From: Kribbella catacumbae DSM 19601
GTDB lineage: Bacteria > Actinomycetota > Actinomycetes > Propionibacteriales > Kribbellaceae
Length of the DNA stretch: 36,651 bases
Assembly: GCF_000372465.1 (NCBI RefSeq)
Contig: NZ_AQUZ01000078.1
Coordinates: 1-36,651, forward strand
Direction of reading: 5' to 3'
Shown here: piece after piece, positions 1 through 7,798 of the stretch
Layout: each line of letters starts with the position of its first letter
Position numbering within the stretch: position 1 is the stretch's first letter
Program-made: the position numbers and the translations under genes
Notes under the pieces: model-generated
Told to the model about the DNA's origin: nothing
What the model saw: only the letters and a program-made list of their open reading frames with translations
Database searches by the model: none

Positions 1-198
1 CAGCACCGACGCCGCGACCTCACCCGGCAGACTCGGCCGCCCGGTCGAGCTCGGGAACAGATCCTCGAACAACCCGGCCGGGAACACCTCACCACGATGC
101 TCAGCCAAGAACCCGAACACGCTCCCGGCCGGCACCAGATGCCCGACCAACGCCCGAGCGTCCATCAACTCCTGATCAACCCCAGCTGAACCCTGCAC
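1..198 (-). CDS. IS1182-family transposase, N-terminal part (runs off window)
   Basis: A GTG start at 198 opens a frame of 66 codons that stays open to base 1. The translation contains LMDARALVGHLVPAGSVFGF, then an FLAEHR stretch and LFEDLFPSSTGRPSLPGEV. This is the typical beginning of IS1182/DDE transposases, whose first 60-70 residues precede the RNase-H-like catalytic core. No DDE residues are visible because the gene is cut by the window edge. The ribosome binding site is weak (GGGA about 18 nt upstream). It could belong to a complete or a decayed element. It points away from nrdA, so it should not affect nrdA transcription directly. Confidence 0.72.
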   Translation of the reverse strand, partial: MQGSAGVDQELMDARALVGHLVPAGSVFGFLAEHRGEVFPAGLFEDLFPSSTGRPSLPGEVAASVL

Positions 199-264
199 CC
201 CACAATCGTCCCAGCACGGTCACCACACGACCGGGCCAACACGCAGGTTATTCAGCAGGCTCCT
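1..264 (-). mobile_element. Left-edge fragment of an IS1182-family insertion sequence
   Basis: The first 198 bases read on the minus strand as the N-terminus of an IS1182-type transposase, and the bases at about 247-263, read on minus, give GGAGCCTGCTGAATAACC. That resembles my recollection of IS1182 termini, so the element probably ends near 264. The rest lies outside the window. The family call rests on the protein; the boundary is inferred because no second terminus or target duplication is visible. Confidence 0.6.
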
Positions 265-268
265 AGCG

Positions 269-302
269 GGGCCGCTGGCGCGCTGTAGCGCGCCAGCGGC
301 CC
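269..302. repeat. Perfect GC-rich hairpin just outside the IS end
   Basis: Bases 270-284 and 287-301 are exact reverse complements, and 269/302 also pair, giving about 16 bp around a 2-4 nt loop. The stem core is GGCCGCTGGCGCGC. There is no T-run on the exit side of either strand (plus strand continues GAAAAACGG), so it is not a textbook intrinsic terminator, though actinobacterial terminators often lack one. It may insulate nrdAB from the IS element. Confidence 0.5.
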
Positions 303-390
303 GAAAAACGGCGTTCGTCCATAGCTTTCGCGGCAACCCGCCGCGGGCTCCGGACGACGGCAGCGGAGCAGGCGTCGCGAGCCGTGGGGA

Positions 391-435
391 CACAAGATGT
401 GCGACATGCAGCGCGTCGCACCACTAGATGCGGTG
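391..435 (+). promoter_or_regulatory. Candidate pair of NrdR boxes
   Basis: Two related motifs, CACAAGATGTGCGA at 391-404 and CACTAGATGCGGTG at 422-435, both start CAC(A/T)AGATG and are 31 bp apart, about three helical turns. NrdR, the ATP/dATP-sensing ribonucleotide reductase repressor, binds tandem palindromic boxes with that spacing. A possible -10 (TAGAGT, 445-450) follows immediately, so bound protein would cover the promoter. Match to the published consensus is partial (about 9-10 of 16 positions by eye). Confidence 0.45.
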
Positions 436-455
436 GTCGGGGGCTAGAGTCTCTA

Positions 456-640
456 CCACTGGCGGTCAGGGGAATCCGGTGGAAATCCGGAGCTGCCCCG
501 CAGCGGTAGGCGGGGAATGTGCTCCGTGAGCCCGAATACCTGTCGCCGGTGCGTGTGCCGCCGGTGCACGCTGTCCGAGGCCTCGAGGGCGGGCCGCAGG
601 GCGTGACAGAAGCAGATTGGCACCACCGCAGAAGTCGGCC
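456..640 (+). promoter_or_regulatory. Cobalamin (AdoCbl) riboswitch upstream of nrdA
   Basis: The segment holds the hallmark B12-element core: GGGAATCCGGTGGAAATCC at about 479-498, then GCTGCCCCGCAGCGGTA (B12 box) and GAGCCCGAATACCTGTC. Outer strands CACTGGCGG near 457 and CGCCGGTG near 545 can close the aptamer. Bases after about 552 form the expression platform; its end is approximate. In Streptomyces a B12 riboswitch shuts off the class I nrdABS operon when cobalamin allows the class II enzyme to work. The same logic is inferred here: adenosylcobalamin represses nrdAB. Confidence 0.93.
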
Positions 641-788
641 ACCCAGGCCGGGGAGACCGCGGTCGGGCGCCACCCGATCGGTGCTCGCGGATTCGTACGT
701 CCGTATGCCGGTCAACTGCGCCCACCTGTCTCGTCATGCGCTCCCCCAGGGTCCCGGTCGTCAAGAGACTCGCGTGGAGAGAGCGCTT

Positions 789-3614
789 GTGACCATCGTT
801 TCGCCAGGCCAGCCGAGAGCAACCCACTCGGCACCAGCACAACCGAACCAGCTCACCGTCGTACGCCGTGACGGCAGCAGCACCGCCTTCGACCCGACCA
901 AGATCTCGGTCGCGCTCAGCAAGGCGTTCCTCGCCGTCGAGGGCAGCGAGGCCGGTGCCAGCCACCGGGTCCGAGACCTCGTCGCCGACCTGACCAAGCG
1001 CGTGGTGGACGCTCTGACCGGCCGTGGCGACGCCCGCCGCAGTGTCCAGGTCGAGGACATCCAGGACCAGGTCGAGCTCGCGCTGATGCGGGCCGGCGAG
1101 CACCAGGTCGCCCGCGCGTACGTGCTCTACCGCGAAGAACGCACCAAGGCCCGCACTCCCGAGAACGCGGCCGAGCTCAGCACGCAGCCGGTCATCACGG
1201 TCCGCGCAGTCGACGGCAGCACCGCCCCGCTGGATGTCGAGCGGCTCCGCGTGATCGTCGCCGAGGCAGCGGCGGGCCTCGACGCTGTCGACGCCGAGCT
1301 GATCCTCAACGAGACCCTCGGCTCCTGTTACGACGGCATCGCCCAGCACGAGGTCGAGCTCGCCCTGGTGATGGCTGCCCGCGGATACGTCGAGACGGAA
1401 CCGGAGTACAGCTTCGCGGCGGCCCGGCTGCTGCTCGACCAGATCCGTCGCGAGACGCTCGGCCGGGTGCACGGTGAGCCTCGTCAGGCGAGCCAAGCCG
1501 ACATGACTTCGGCGTACGTCGACTACTTCCCGCGCTACATCGAGGTCGGCATCGAGGCCGGGCTGCTCGACCCGGAGCTGGCCACGTTCGACCTGGCCAA
1601 GCTGGCCGGGGCAATCAAGCCGGAGCGCGATCTGAACTTCGCCTTCCTCAGCCTGCAGACGCTGTACGACCGCTATCTGCTGCACATCGACAAAACAAGA
1701 TTCGAGCTGCCGCAGGCGTTCTTCCTCCGCGTCGCGATGGGCATCGCGCTGAAGGAGGAGAACCGCGAGGACCGCGCGATCGAGTTCTACGAGTTGCTCA
1801 GCTCGTTCCGTTTCATGTCGTCAACGCCGACGCTGTTCAACTCCGGTACCACCCGGCCGCAGCTGTCGTCGTGCTTCCTGACCACGGTCGACGACGACCT
1901 GGCCGGCATCTTCGCGGGCATCCGCAACAACGCGCTGCTGGCGAAGTACTCCGGTGGACTCGGCAACGACTGGACCCCGGTCCGCGGCATCGGCGCAAAG
2001 ATCCGCGGTACCAACGGTGAGTCGCAGGGCGTCATACCGTTCCTCAAGATCGCCAACGACACGGCCATAGCTGTGAATCAGGGTGGAAAACGAAAGGGCG
2101 CGGTCTGCGCGTATCTCGAGACCTGGCACATGGATATCGAGGAGTTCCTCGATCTTCGCAAGAACACTGGTGACGAGCGTCGCCGCACCCACGACATGAA
2201 CACCGCCAACTGGGTCCCCGACCTTTTCCTCCAGCGGGTCGAGGCCGGCGGCGACTGGACGCTGTTCTCTCCTGACGAGGTCCCGGACCTGCACGACTTG
2301 TACGGCGCTGCCTTCAAGACGGCGTACGAGAACTACGAGCAGGCCGCCGACAAGGGCGAGATCCGGGTGTTCCGCCGGGTCAAGGCCGTCGACCTGTGGC
2401 GCCGGATGCTGACCGTGCTGTTCGAGACCGGCCACCCGTGGATCACCTTCAAGGACGCGTGCAACCTCAGGTCACCGCAGCAGCATGACGGCGTCGTCCA
2501 CTCCTCCAACCTGTGCACGGAGATCACGCTGAACACGACGGTCGACGAGACCGCCGTCTGCAACCTGGGCTCGGTCAACCTGGTCGCGCACCTCACCGAC
2601 ACCGGTCTCGATGCCGACCTCATCAGCGACACCGTGAAGACGGCCGTCCGGATGCTCGACAACGTGATCGACGTGAACTTCTACACCACGCCGGAGTCGG
2701 AGCGCGCCAACCAGCGGCACCGCCCGGTCGGCCTCGGGCTGATGGGTTTCGCCGACGCGCTGTTCGCGCTGCGCATCCCCTACAGCTCCGACGCCGCCGT
2801 CGCCTTCGCCGACAGCTCGATGGAGCAGATCAGCTACTACGCGATCGACGCGTCGAGCGAACTGGCCGCCGAGCGCGGCCGGTACCAGACGTACGACGGA
2901 TCACTGTGGAGTCAGGGAATCCTCCCGATCGACTCGCTCGAGCTTCTCCGCGAGGCCCGCGACGGCGACCTCACCGTCGACACGAGCAAGCGGCTCGACT
3001 GGGACGCGCTGCGCGCCAAGGTACTGCGTGACGGCATGCGCAACTCCAACGTGCTGGCGATCGCGCCGACCGCGACGATCTCCAATATCTGCGGCGTGAG
3101 CCAATCGATCGAACCGATCTACCGCAACCTGTTCGTGAAGTCGAACATGTCCGGCGAGTTCACCGTCGCCAACCCGTACCTCGTCGCCGATCTCAAGGCG
3201 CGCGAACTGTGGGACCAGGTGATGGTGTCCGACCTGAAGTACCACGACGGCATCCTGTCCCAGATCGACCGCGTGCCGGCCGATCTGCGGGAGCTGTACG
3301 CGACCGCGTTCGAGATGGACCCGCTGTGGCTGGTCAAGGCGGCATCGCGCCGGCAGAAGTGGCTCGACCAGGCACAGTCGCTCAACCTCTACATGTCGGC
3401 TCCGTCGGGCAAGGCGCTCGATGAGCTCTATCGGTCGGCCTGGCGGCACGGCCTGAAGACCACGTACTACCTGCGCTCCCAGTCGGCCACGCATGTGGAG
3501 AAGTCCACGCTGCAAGGCACGGACGGCCGGCTCAACGCAGTACCGGTCGCTCTGCCGGAACCCACTGGCGCAGCTTGTTCCATCGAAGATCCCGATTGCG
3601 AGGCCTGCCAGTGA
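789..3614 (+). CDS. nrdA: Class I ribonucleoside-diphosphate reductase, large (catalytic) subunit
   Basis: Reduces ribonucleoside diphosphates to deoxyribonucleotides with the NrdB radical subunit. The GTG at 789 is chosen because GGAGAG lies 7 nt upstream and homology begins right after it; the frame is open from 519, but that part is riboswitch leader. The product is 941 aa. Two tandem ATP-cone domains are visible (about residues 20-120 and 135-235), followed by the R1 core with LSSCF (redox Cys), NLCTEI (catalytic Cys), VCNLGSVN (second redox Cys) and the IAPTATIS loop. The C-terminus DPDCEACQ supplies the mobile Cys pair that re-reduces the active site. Two ATP cones imply dATP feedback on overall activity. 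Its stop overlaps the nrdB start by 4 nt (GTGA), so the two are co-translated. Confidence 0.95.
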   Translation: MTIVSPGQPRATHSAPAQPNQLTVVRRDGSSTAFDPTKISVALSKAFLAVEGSEAGASHRVRDLVADLTKRVVDALTGRGDARRSVQVEDIQDQVELALMRAGEHQVARAYVLYREERTKARTPENAAELSTQPVITVRAVDGSTAPLDVERLRVIVAEAAAGLDAVDAELILNETLGSCYDGIAQHEVELALVMAARGYVETEPEYSFAAARLLLDQIRRETLGRVHGEPRQASQADMTSAYVDYFPRYIEVGIEAGLLDPELATFDLAKLAGAIKPERDLNFAFLSLQTLYDRYLLHIDKTRFELPQAFFLRVAMGIALKEENREDRAIEFYELLSSFRFMSSTPTLFNSGTTRPQLSSCFLTTVDDDLAGIFAGIRNNALLAKYSGGLGNDWTPVRGIGAKIRGTNGESQGVIPFLKIANDTAIAVNQGGKRKGAVCAYLETWHMDIEEFLDLRKNTGDERRRTHDMNTANWVPDLFLQRVEAGGDWTLFSPDEVPDLHDLYGAAFKTAYENYEQAADKGEIRVFRRVKAVDLWRRMLTVLFETGHPWITFKDACNLRSPQQHDGVVHSSNLCTEITLNTTVDETAVCNLGSVNLVAHLTDTGLDADLISDTVKTAVRMLDNVIDVNFYTTPESERANQRHRPVGLGLMGFADALFALRIPYSSDAAVAFADSSMEQISYYAIDASSELAAERGRYQTYDGSLWSQGILPIDSLELLREARDGDLTVDTSKRLDWDALRAKVLRDGMRNSNVLAIAPTATISNICGVSQSIEPIYRNLFVKSNMSGEFTVANPYLVADLKARELWDQVMVSDLKYHDGILSQIDRVPADLRELYATAFEMDPLWLVKAASRRQKWLDQAQSLNLYMSAPSGKALDELYRSAWRHGLKTTYYLRSQSATHVEKSTLQGTDGRLNAVPVALPEPTGAACSIEDPDCEACQ

Positions 3615-4666
3615 CGACCACCGGACTGGGTGAGATCACCCTCGGAGCGGCCCGCGTCGAGGTCGCGGACAAGGCGATGATCAACGCCCGCGCGGACGTG
3701 AACCAGCTGCTGCCGCTGAAGTACCAGTGGGCCTGGGACAAATACCTTGCCGGCTGCAACAACCACTGGATGCCGACCGAGGTCTCGATGCAGGCCGACA
3801 TCGCCCTGTGGAAGAGCAAGGACGGCCTGACCGAGGACGAGCGGCTGATGCTCAAGCGCAACCTCGGCTTCTTCGCCACCGCGGAGTCACTGGTCGCGAA
3901 CAACATCGTGCTCGCGGTCTACCGCCAGCTCACCAACCCCGAGTGCCGCCAGTACCTGCTCCGCCAGGCGTTCGAGGAGGCCGTGCACACGCACACCTTC
4001 CAGTACATCTGTACGTCGCTCGGCCTGGACGAGGGCGAGCTGTTCAACATGTACCGCGAGGTGCCGTCCATCTCCGACAAGGACGCCTGGGCGCTGAAGT
4101 ACACCCAGCACCTGGAGGACCCGGATTTCCGCACGGGGACGCCGGAGTCGGACACGGACTTCCTGCGCGACCTGATCGCGTTCTACGTGGTCTTCGAGGG
4201 CATGTGGTTCTACACCGGCTTCGCACAGATCCTGTCGCTCGGCCGGCGCAACAAGATGGTCGGGATCGCGGAGCAGTACCAGTACATCCTGCGCGACGAG
4301 TCGATCCACCTGAACTTCGGCATCGACTGCATCAACCAGATCAAGCAGGAGAACCCGCACTTGTGGACCGCGGCGTTCCAGGCCGAGGTCCGGCAGATGC
4401 TCACCGAGGCGTGTGAGCTGGAGGTCGCCTACGGCCGCGCGACGATGCCGAACGGCATGCTCGGCCTGACCGCGGACCTGTGCGAGCAGTACATGCACTT
4501 CGTCACCGACCGGCGCGCCGAACAGATCGGCATCCAGCCGATCTTCGGCGAGACGCGCAACCCGTTCGGCTGGATGTCGGAGGTGATGGACCTGAAGAAG
4601 GAGAAGAACTTCTTCGAGACCCGCGTGATCGAGTACCAGTCCGGCGGCGGCCTGACCTGGGACTGA
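3611..4666 (+). CDS. nrdB: Ribonucleotide reductase small subunit with class Ic-type radical site (Phe for Tyr)
   Basis: R2 ferritin-fold subunit that generates the radical passed to NrdA. The GTG at 3611 overlaps the nrdA stop, giving 351 aa. The metal ligands are E92, E123, H126, E196, E230 and H233. The position equivalent to the E. coli radical Tyr122 is F130 (in EEAVHTHTFQYI), and the first ligand is Glu rather than Asp. In Chlamydia trachomatis R2, the class Ic prototype with a Mn(IV)/Fe(III) cofactor, the equivalents are E89, E120, H123, F127, E193, E227 and H230, a constant offset of three. I infer a Tyr-radical-free Mn/Fe enzyme; the cofactor itself cannot be read from sequence. No nrdS-like third gene follows; a strong terminator does. 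Confidence 0.95.
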   Translation: MTTTGLGEITLGAARVEVADKAMINARADVNQLLPLKYQWAWDKYLAGCNNHWMPTEVSMQADIALWKSKDGLTEDERLMLKRNLGFFATAESLVANNIVLAVYRQLTNPECRQYLLRQAFEEAVHTHTFQYICTSLGLDEGELFNMYREVPSISDKDAWALKYTQHLEDPDFRTGTPESDTDFLRDLIAFYVVFEGMWFYTGFAQILSLGRRNKMVGIAEQYQYILRDESIHLNFGIDCINQIKQENPHLWTAAFQAEVRQMLTEACELEVAYGRATMPNGMLGLTADLCEQYMHFVTDRRAEQIGIQPIFGETRNPFGWMSEVMDLKKEKNFFETRVIEYQSGGGLTWD

Positions 4667-4679
4667 CTGACCGGCTGCT

Positions 4680-4714
4680 GGGCGTCCGAAGTACAGCCGG
4701 TACTTCGGACGCCC
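4680..4714 (+). terminator. Terminator of nrdAB
   Basis: A perfect 15-bp stem (4680-4694 with 4700-4714, arm GGGCGTCCGAAGTAC) around a 5-nt loop lies 13 nt after the nrdB stop. There is no U-tract, as is common in high-GC actinobacteria. It can also serve the minus-strand remnant reading toward it. Confidence 0.8.
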
Positions 4715-4721
4715 GCGGCTG

Positions 4722-5040
4722 TCAGCGTGGGTTGTCGGCGTGGGTGAGTGTCTCCCATGCGTAGAAGTAGTTCGCGCCGGCCGGGCGCTTGCTTTCCGTG
4801 TAGCGCAGCGTCGTGGGCATCTGCTGGCCCAGCCGGTTGTGGTAGTGGTTGTAGACCACCTCGGTGACGGCGCCGAGTCCCTTCTTCACCGTGCCGCCGC
4901 ACAGGTTCGACGGCGTCGGCGTACCGGTCTCGAGGCGGGCGTGGAAGTAGAAGCCGTCGGTCAGCCTCTCCTTGGCCTCGGCGTAGAGGTCGACGCCTTG
5001 GTGCCAGGCCGTTTCGGCGATGTGCGCGGCCGCGGTCAGT
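4722..5040 (-). pseudogene. 3' remnant of an alginate-lyase-like gene
   Basis: Read on minus, the segment translates without stops for about 106 codons to a TGA at 4722-4724. It includes HIAETAWHQGVDLY, KERLTDGFYFHARLETG, CGGTVKKGLGAVTEVVYNHY and ANYFYAWETLTHAD. These resemble the C-terminal part of alginate-lyase superfamily proteins (PF05426-type), which also carry a GVDLY motif. The 5' two thirds are missing: near 5040 the similarity stops and a plus-strand sigma-factor remnant begins. There is no start or RBS. The family call is from memory and moderate; that it is a truncated coding sequence is clearer. Confidence 0.55.
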
Positions 5041-5041
5041 A

Positions 5042-5455
5042 CGACAGTGACGCCGAGCTACTCGCCTTCATCGCGTCGTACGCCGTCTTCTGCGGCTGGG
5101 CGCCGGCCTGGACCCGCTGGCGGGTGAAATCGAGCTGGGCCTTGTCGACCAGCTGGCCGAACTGCTGCGGGACGACGCGATCCTGCGGATGCCGCCGGAG
5201 CGGATGGAGTTCCGCGGCCGGACCGCGATCATCGACTTCCTCGCCACCGTGCCGGCTGACGGCCATCTCGACCGCATCCACCTCCAACTCACCCGCGCCA
5301 GCGGTGACCCCGCCGTCGCAGCCTGGATGCCCGACGAGACCGGCGCGCCGGCTCCGTACGGGCTAATGGTCTTCACGATCGACGCCGGCCGCATCGCCAC
5401 CATCAATAGCTTCCCCGACCCCGCGCTGTTCGCCGTCTTTGGCCTACCTGGCTAG
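5042..5455 (+). pseudogene. 3' remnant of an ECF sigma factor (SnoaL-like C-terminal domain)
   Basis: The frame ending at TAG 5453-5455 reads VDQLAELLRDDAILRMPPER, then EFRGRTAIIDFL, and closes with INSFPDPALFAVFGLPG. That is the SnoaL/NTF2-like tail of ECF sigma factors of the TIGR02960/SigJ type, in which the tail follows sigma regions 2 and 4. Those regions are absent. Near the left end a different frame gives SDAELLAFIASYAVF, also domain-like, so an indel around 5085-5095 is likely. A stretch from ATG 5189 could in principle be translated (88 aa), but no RBS stands out. It converges on and overlaps the next gene by 12 bp. Confidence 0.6.
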
Positions 5456-6307
5456 AACCGCGACAGCTTCGGCTATCTCCGCTGGGAAATCCTCCTGGAG
5501 GAAGTGTTTGCCGGGGACGGTTGGGATGTCGTCGAGCCGGGCCGCGAGGCGAGCTTGTACGCCGTACGAGCGCAGCGGCAGGGCCGGATCCTTGCTACCC
5601 CACAGGATTCCCACCGGATACCTGTCGGAGCTGAGGACCCCTTCGTACAGCCGCCGCTTCTCGATGGTCCGCTCGAATGACCGCATGATTTGCAGGAAGG
5701 CGCGCCCGGAGTCCTCACCGAGAAGCAGTCGCAGGTGTGTGTCCAGAGCCTCCGCCGGCACATCGGGGCCGACGCCGATCATCCGCATCAGAGTTCGGAA
5801 CACGACCGGCACACGGGCCGACGCCAGCCACGCCTCACCGAGCAGACGGTGGGCGAAGGGTTCCATCACCCAGGGACGGCGGAAGGTGTCGACGGCAACG
5901 ATCGTGTTCAGCACCAGGATGGAACGGATCCGGTCAGGCGACGCCGCCGCGATCTCGAAGCCGACGGGTCCGCCGATGTCGTGCACCACGAGATGTACCC
6001 GGTCGAGCTCGAGCGCGTCCAACGCCGCGGTCGCCCAGGCCCCAAGCCCAGTCCACGAGTAGTCGAAGTCATCCGGTCGCGCGGCCAATCCCAGGCCGGG
6101 CAGGTCGAACGCGATGCCGCGCAACCCACGCTGTGCCAGCTCGGGCAGTACCGCACGGTAAAGGAAAGAGGACGCCGGTACGCCGTGCAGGCACACCACA
6201 GCCTCCCCACCGGACGACCCTTGCTCAAGCACAAAGCTCCGTACCCCGGCCGCCGTGAACTCCCGTCCCGCGTCGCGATGAGCAGCCAGCACCTCGTCAA
6301 CCGTCAC
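5444..6307 (-). CDS. Alpha/beta hydrolase, haloalkane dehalogenase/epoxide hydrolase type
   Basis: A 287-aa cytosolic alpha/beta-hydrolase. Visible are the oxyanion-hole motif HGVPASSFLYR (about 40-50), a nucleophile elbow VVHDIGGPVGFE whose nucleophile is Asp rather than Ser (about residue 109), a late acid in GSKDPALP, and the catalytic His in PGKHFLQED. An Asp nucleophile with HGxP is known from haloalkane dehalogenases, epoxide hydrolases and fluoroacetate dehalogenases, so C-halogen or epoxide hydrolysis is likely. The halide-binding Trp that normally follows the nucleophile (DWG) is Ile here, which favours a relative of unknown substrate. The GTG start at 6307 is the only sensible one; its RBS is weak. 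Its 3' end overlaps a decayed sigma-factor gene tail to tail. Confidence 0.85.
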   Translation of the reverse strand: MTVDEVLAAHRDAGREFTAAGVRSFVLEQGSSGGEAVVCLHGVPASSFLYRAVLPELAQRGLRGIAFDLPGLGLAARPDDFDYSWTGLGAWATAALDALELDRVHLVVHDIGGPVGFEIAAASPDRIRSILVLNTIVAVDTFRRPWVMEPFAHRLLGEAWLASARVPVVFRTLMRMIGVGPDVPAEALDTHLRLLLGEDSGRAFLQIMRSFERTIEKRRLYEGVLSSDRYPVGILWGSKDPALPLRSYGVQARLAARLDDIPTVPGKHFLQEDFPAEIAEAVAVLAR

Positions 6308-6349
6308 TGCATCACCACGCCATTCACTGGTCGGGTTCCCGGACTCCGG

Positions 6350-6910
6350 TCACGCCGGGGCTGCCGCGCCGGCCGGGGTGACGACCAGCCACAACCCGCC
6401 GAAGCCTTCGATGTTGTGACACTTCACCTCGTTCTTGCCTTCGTGGGCGTAGTAGTAGAGCGGGTGACCGCCGTACGTGACCTGCGTTTTGCCATCGGTT
6501 CGCTTCGTCGTGCCGAGAAGTGATTGCTTGACCTCGCCGGCGGCGGTCGGCGGGCCGTCCGTCAGCACCGGTGGCCAGGCGACCGCGCAGGCGGTGTAGC
6601 AGGCCGGGGCTGAGGACGTTTCCTTGTCGAACAAGTAGATCGCCTGGCCCGTCGAGTCGAACAGCATCGGGCCGAAGTCGCTGGCGGCGGTCTTGATCCC
6701 GGTCCCTGTGCTCGGCGATGCGGGGGGTTTGGCGGGTGAGGTCGGCGTACCGCCCGGCGGCGTACTGCCTGGCGGCGTGGTGGCAACAGATGACGGCTGC
6801 GCCGGCGAGGAGGCTGTGGGCGATGACGTCGGCGCGGAACCCGCCTCCGAATCATTGCCGCAGCCCGCCAGCATCAGCCCGCAGGCGGCGAGCATCGCGA
6901 GAGTACGCAT
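6350..6910 (-). CDS. Lipoprotein with secreted-repeat (COG4315/PF03640-type) domain
   Basis: The 186-aa product starts at ATG 6910, with GGAG 9 nt upstream. Residues 1-17 form a signal peptide ending in a lipobox (LMLAGC), so Cys is the lipidation site and the protein is anchored outside the membrane. A 45-residue Pro/Ser/Thr linker follows, then two copies of the short repeat typical of COG4315: FGPMLFDSTGQAIYLFDKE with ACYTACAVAWPPV, and VTYGGHPLYYYAHEG with GLWLVV near the end. The family is common in actinobacteria and its function is not established; a redox or metal role has been suggested. It stands alone between the hydrolase and the ArsR/SRPBCC pair. Confidence 0.85.
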   Translation of the reverse strand: MRTLAMLAACGLMLAGCGNDSEAGSAPTSSPTASSPAQPSSVATTPPGSTPPGGTPTSPAKPPASPSTGTGIKTAASDFGPMLFDSTGQAIYLFDKETSSAPACYTACAVAWPPVLTDGPPTAAGEVKQSLLGTTKRTDGKTQVTYGGHPLYYYAHEGKNEVKCHNIEGFGGLWLVVTPAGAAAPA

Positions 6911-6980
6911 CCGGATCAGCTCCGACCATCCTCGGTTTCCTCTGACGGTAGTGCCGAAGCGGGCGCTGCGGCGTACACCG

Positions 6981-7397
6981 TCATCGGTTCGTAAGGGTCG
7001 CGGTTCGGAGTTGGGCGAGGTAACCGCTCCAGCCCTGGTCGTGCGGAGCCAGCATCGGGTGGGGGAGACCGGTGTGGACGAGCCGGAGCCGGGTGCCGTC
7101 GCCATCGGGGTGCAGGTCGATGCTGACCGTGCTCGTCCCGGGCGGTACTACTGCGGCCCCTTCGAATCCCCAGGTGAACACCAGCCGGTACGGCGGGTCG
7201 ACGACGACGTACTCGCCTCGCACCGTGGCCGTGTCGTTGACGATACAGCGGTAGAGGCCGCCTGGTCGGGGATCCAGGAACGCCTCCCGGCCCAGCCAGA
7301 GCTTGTGCCGCTCCGGATCGGTGAAGAAGTTGAACACTACGTCCGGTGGCGCCGCGATGCTGATCTCGTGCTCGACCCGATCGCCCGTGACGGTCAT
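6981..7397 (-). CDS. SRPBCC/AHSA1-family protein coupled to an ArsR regulator
   Basis: A 138-aa START-like protein. The N-terminal strand VEHEISIAAPPDVVFNFFTDPERHKLWLG and the later GEYVVVDPPYRLVFTW and GTRLRLVHTGLP fit the AHSA1 (Aha1-like) group of small helix-grip ligand-binding proteins. Its ATG overlaps the stop of the upstream arsR gene (ATGA, 7394-7397), so the two are translated together. Actinobacteria very often pair an ArsR repressor with such a protein; the ligand is unknown. A second SRPBCC gene lies across the divergent promoter at 7799, suggesting one regulon. Confidence 0.88.
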   Translation of the reverse strand: MTVTGDRVEHEISIAAPPDVVFNFFTDPERHKLWLGREAFLDPRPGGLYRCIVNDTATVRGEYVVVDPPYRLVFTWGFEGAAVVPPGTSTVSIDLHPDGDGTRLRLVHTGLPHPMLAPHDQGWSGYLAQLRTATLTNR

Positions 7398-7726
7398 CGT
7401 GCTCGGTCCGTGGACTCGTCCCGACGAGCCTCGGCTTCGGCCTCTTCGGCCAGCCTGGCCAGGCTTGTCGTCCAGAACCTGTCGACGAACTTCTTCAGGC
7501 CGGCCAGCCCGCTCGGCTCCGCCAGGTAGAGCCGCCGGGCGCCGTCGCGTCGCTCAACCACCAGGCCGGCCTCCTTCAGCACGGTCAGGTGCTGGGAGAT
7601 GGCCGAGCGGGTGACGTCGAAGTGGGCCGCGATTTCACCGGCGGCCAGCTCGCGGTCCCGTACTAGCTCGAGGATCCGCCGCCGATGGGGTTCGGCGAGC
7701 GCTCGGAGTTGATTGTCCACGGACAC
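7394..7726 (-). CDS. ArsR-family winged-helix transcriptional repressor
   Basis: A 110-aa single-domain regulator: LRALAEPHRRRILELVRDRE, then the helix-turn-helix EIAAHFDVTRSAISQHLTVLKEAGLV and wing VERRDGARRLYLAE. The metal-binding ELCVCDL motif of metal-sensing ArsR proteins is absent, so it belongs to the non-metal group usually found with SRPBCC proteins. The start is GTG 7726; GTG 7720 is an alternative. The divergent 72-bp intergenic region holds an inverted repeat suited to this protein. I infer that it represses itself, the coupled SRPBCC gene and the divergent one at 7799. Confidence 0.9.
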   Translation of the reverse strand: MSVDNQLRALAEPHRRRILELVRDRELAAGEIAAHFDVTRSAISQHLTVLKEAGLVVERRDGARRLYLAEPSGLAGLKKFVDRFWTTSLARLAEEAEAEARRDESTDRAR

Positions 7727-7728
7727 AT

Positions 7729-7760
7729 GTTAGAGTCGGCTAACGTAAGTATCAACTAAC
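7729..7760. promoter_or_regulatory. Candidate ArsR operator in a divergent promoter
   Basis: GTTAG (7729-7733) and CTAAC (7740-7744) form a perfect 5-bp inverted repeat with a 6-bp spacer. A second CTAAC half-site follows at 7756-7760, with AAGTATCAACTAAC between. It lies between the divergent arsR and the SRPBCC gene at 7799, in an AT-richer stretch where both promoters must sit. Assignment to this ArsR is by position. Confidence 0.55.
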
Positions 7761-7798
7761 CCCAGGCTCGATCGGCCTGGGCAGGGGAGGGGATCGCG

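Noticed and set aside
519..788. N-terminal extension of NrdA by 90 codons
   Set aside because: The frame is open from ATG 519, but the stretch is the B12 riboswitch and its expression platform. A good SD and the family start are at GTG 789.
453..1685. Long minus-strand frame over nrdA
   Set aside because: It is antisense to a clear family gene, has no SD and reflects high third-position GC. The same holds for long frames opposite cimA, ilvE, serA, ilvB, the BNR gene and tmsA.
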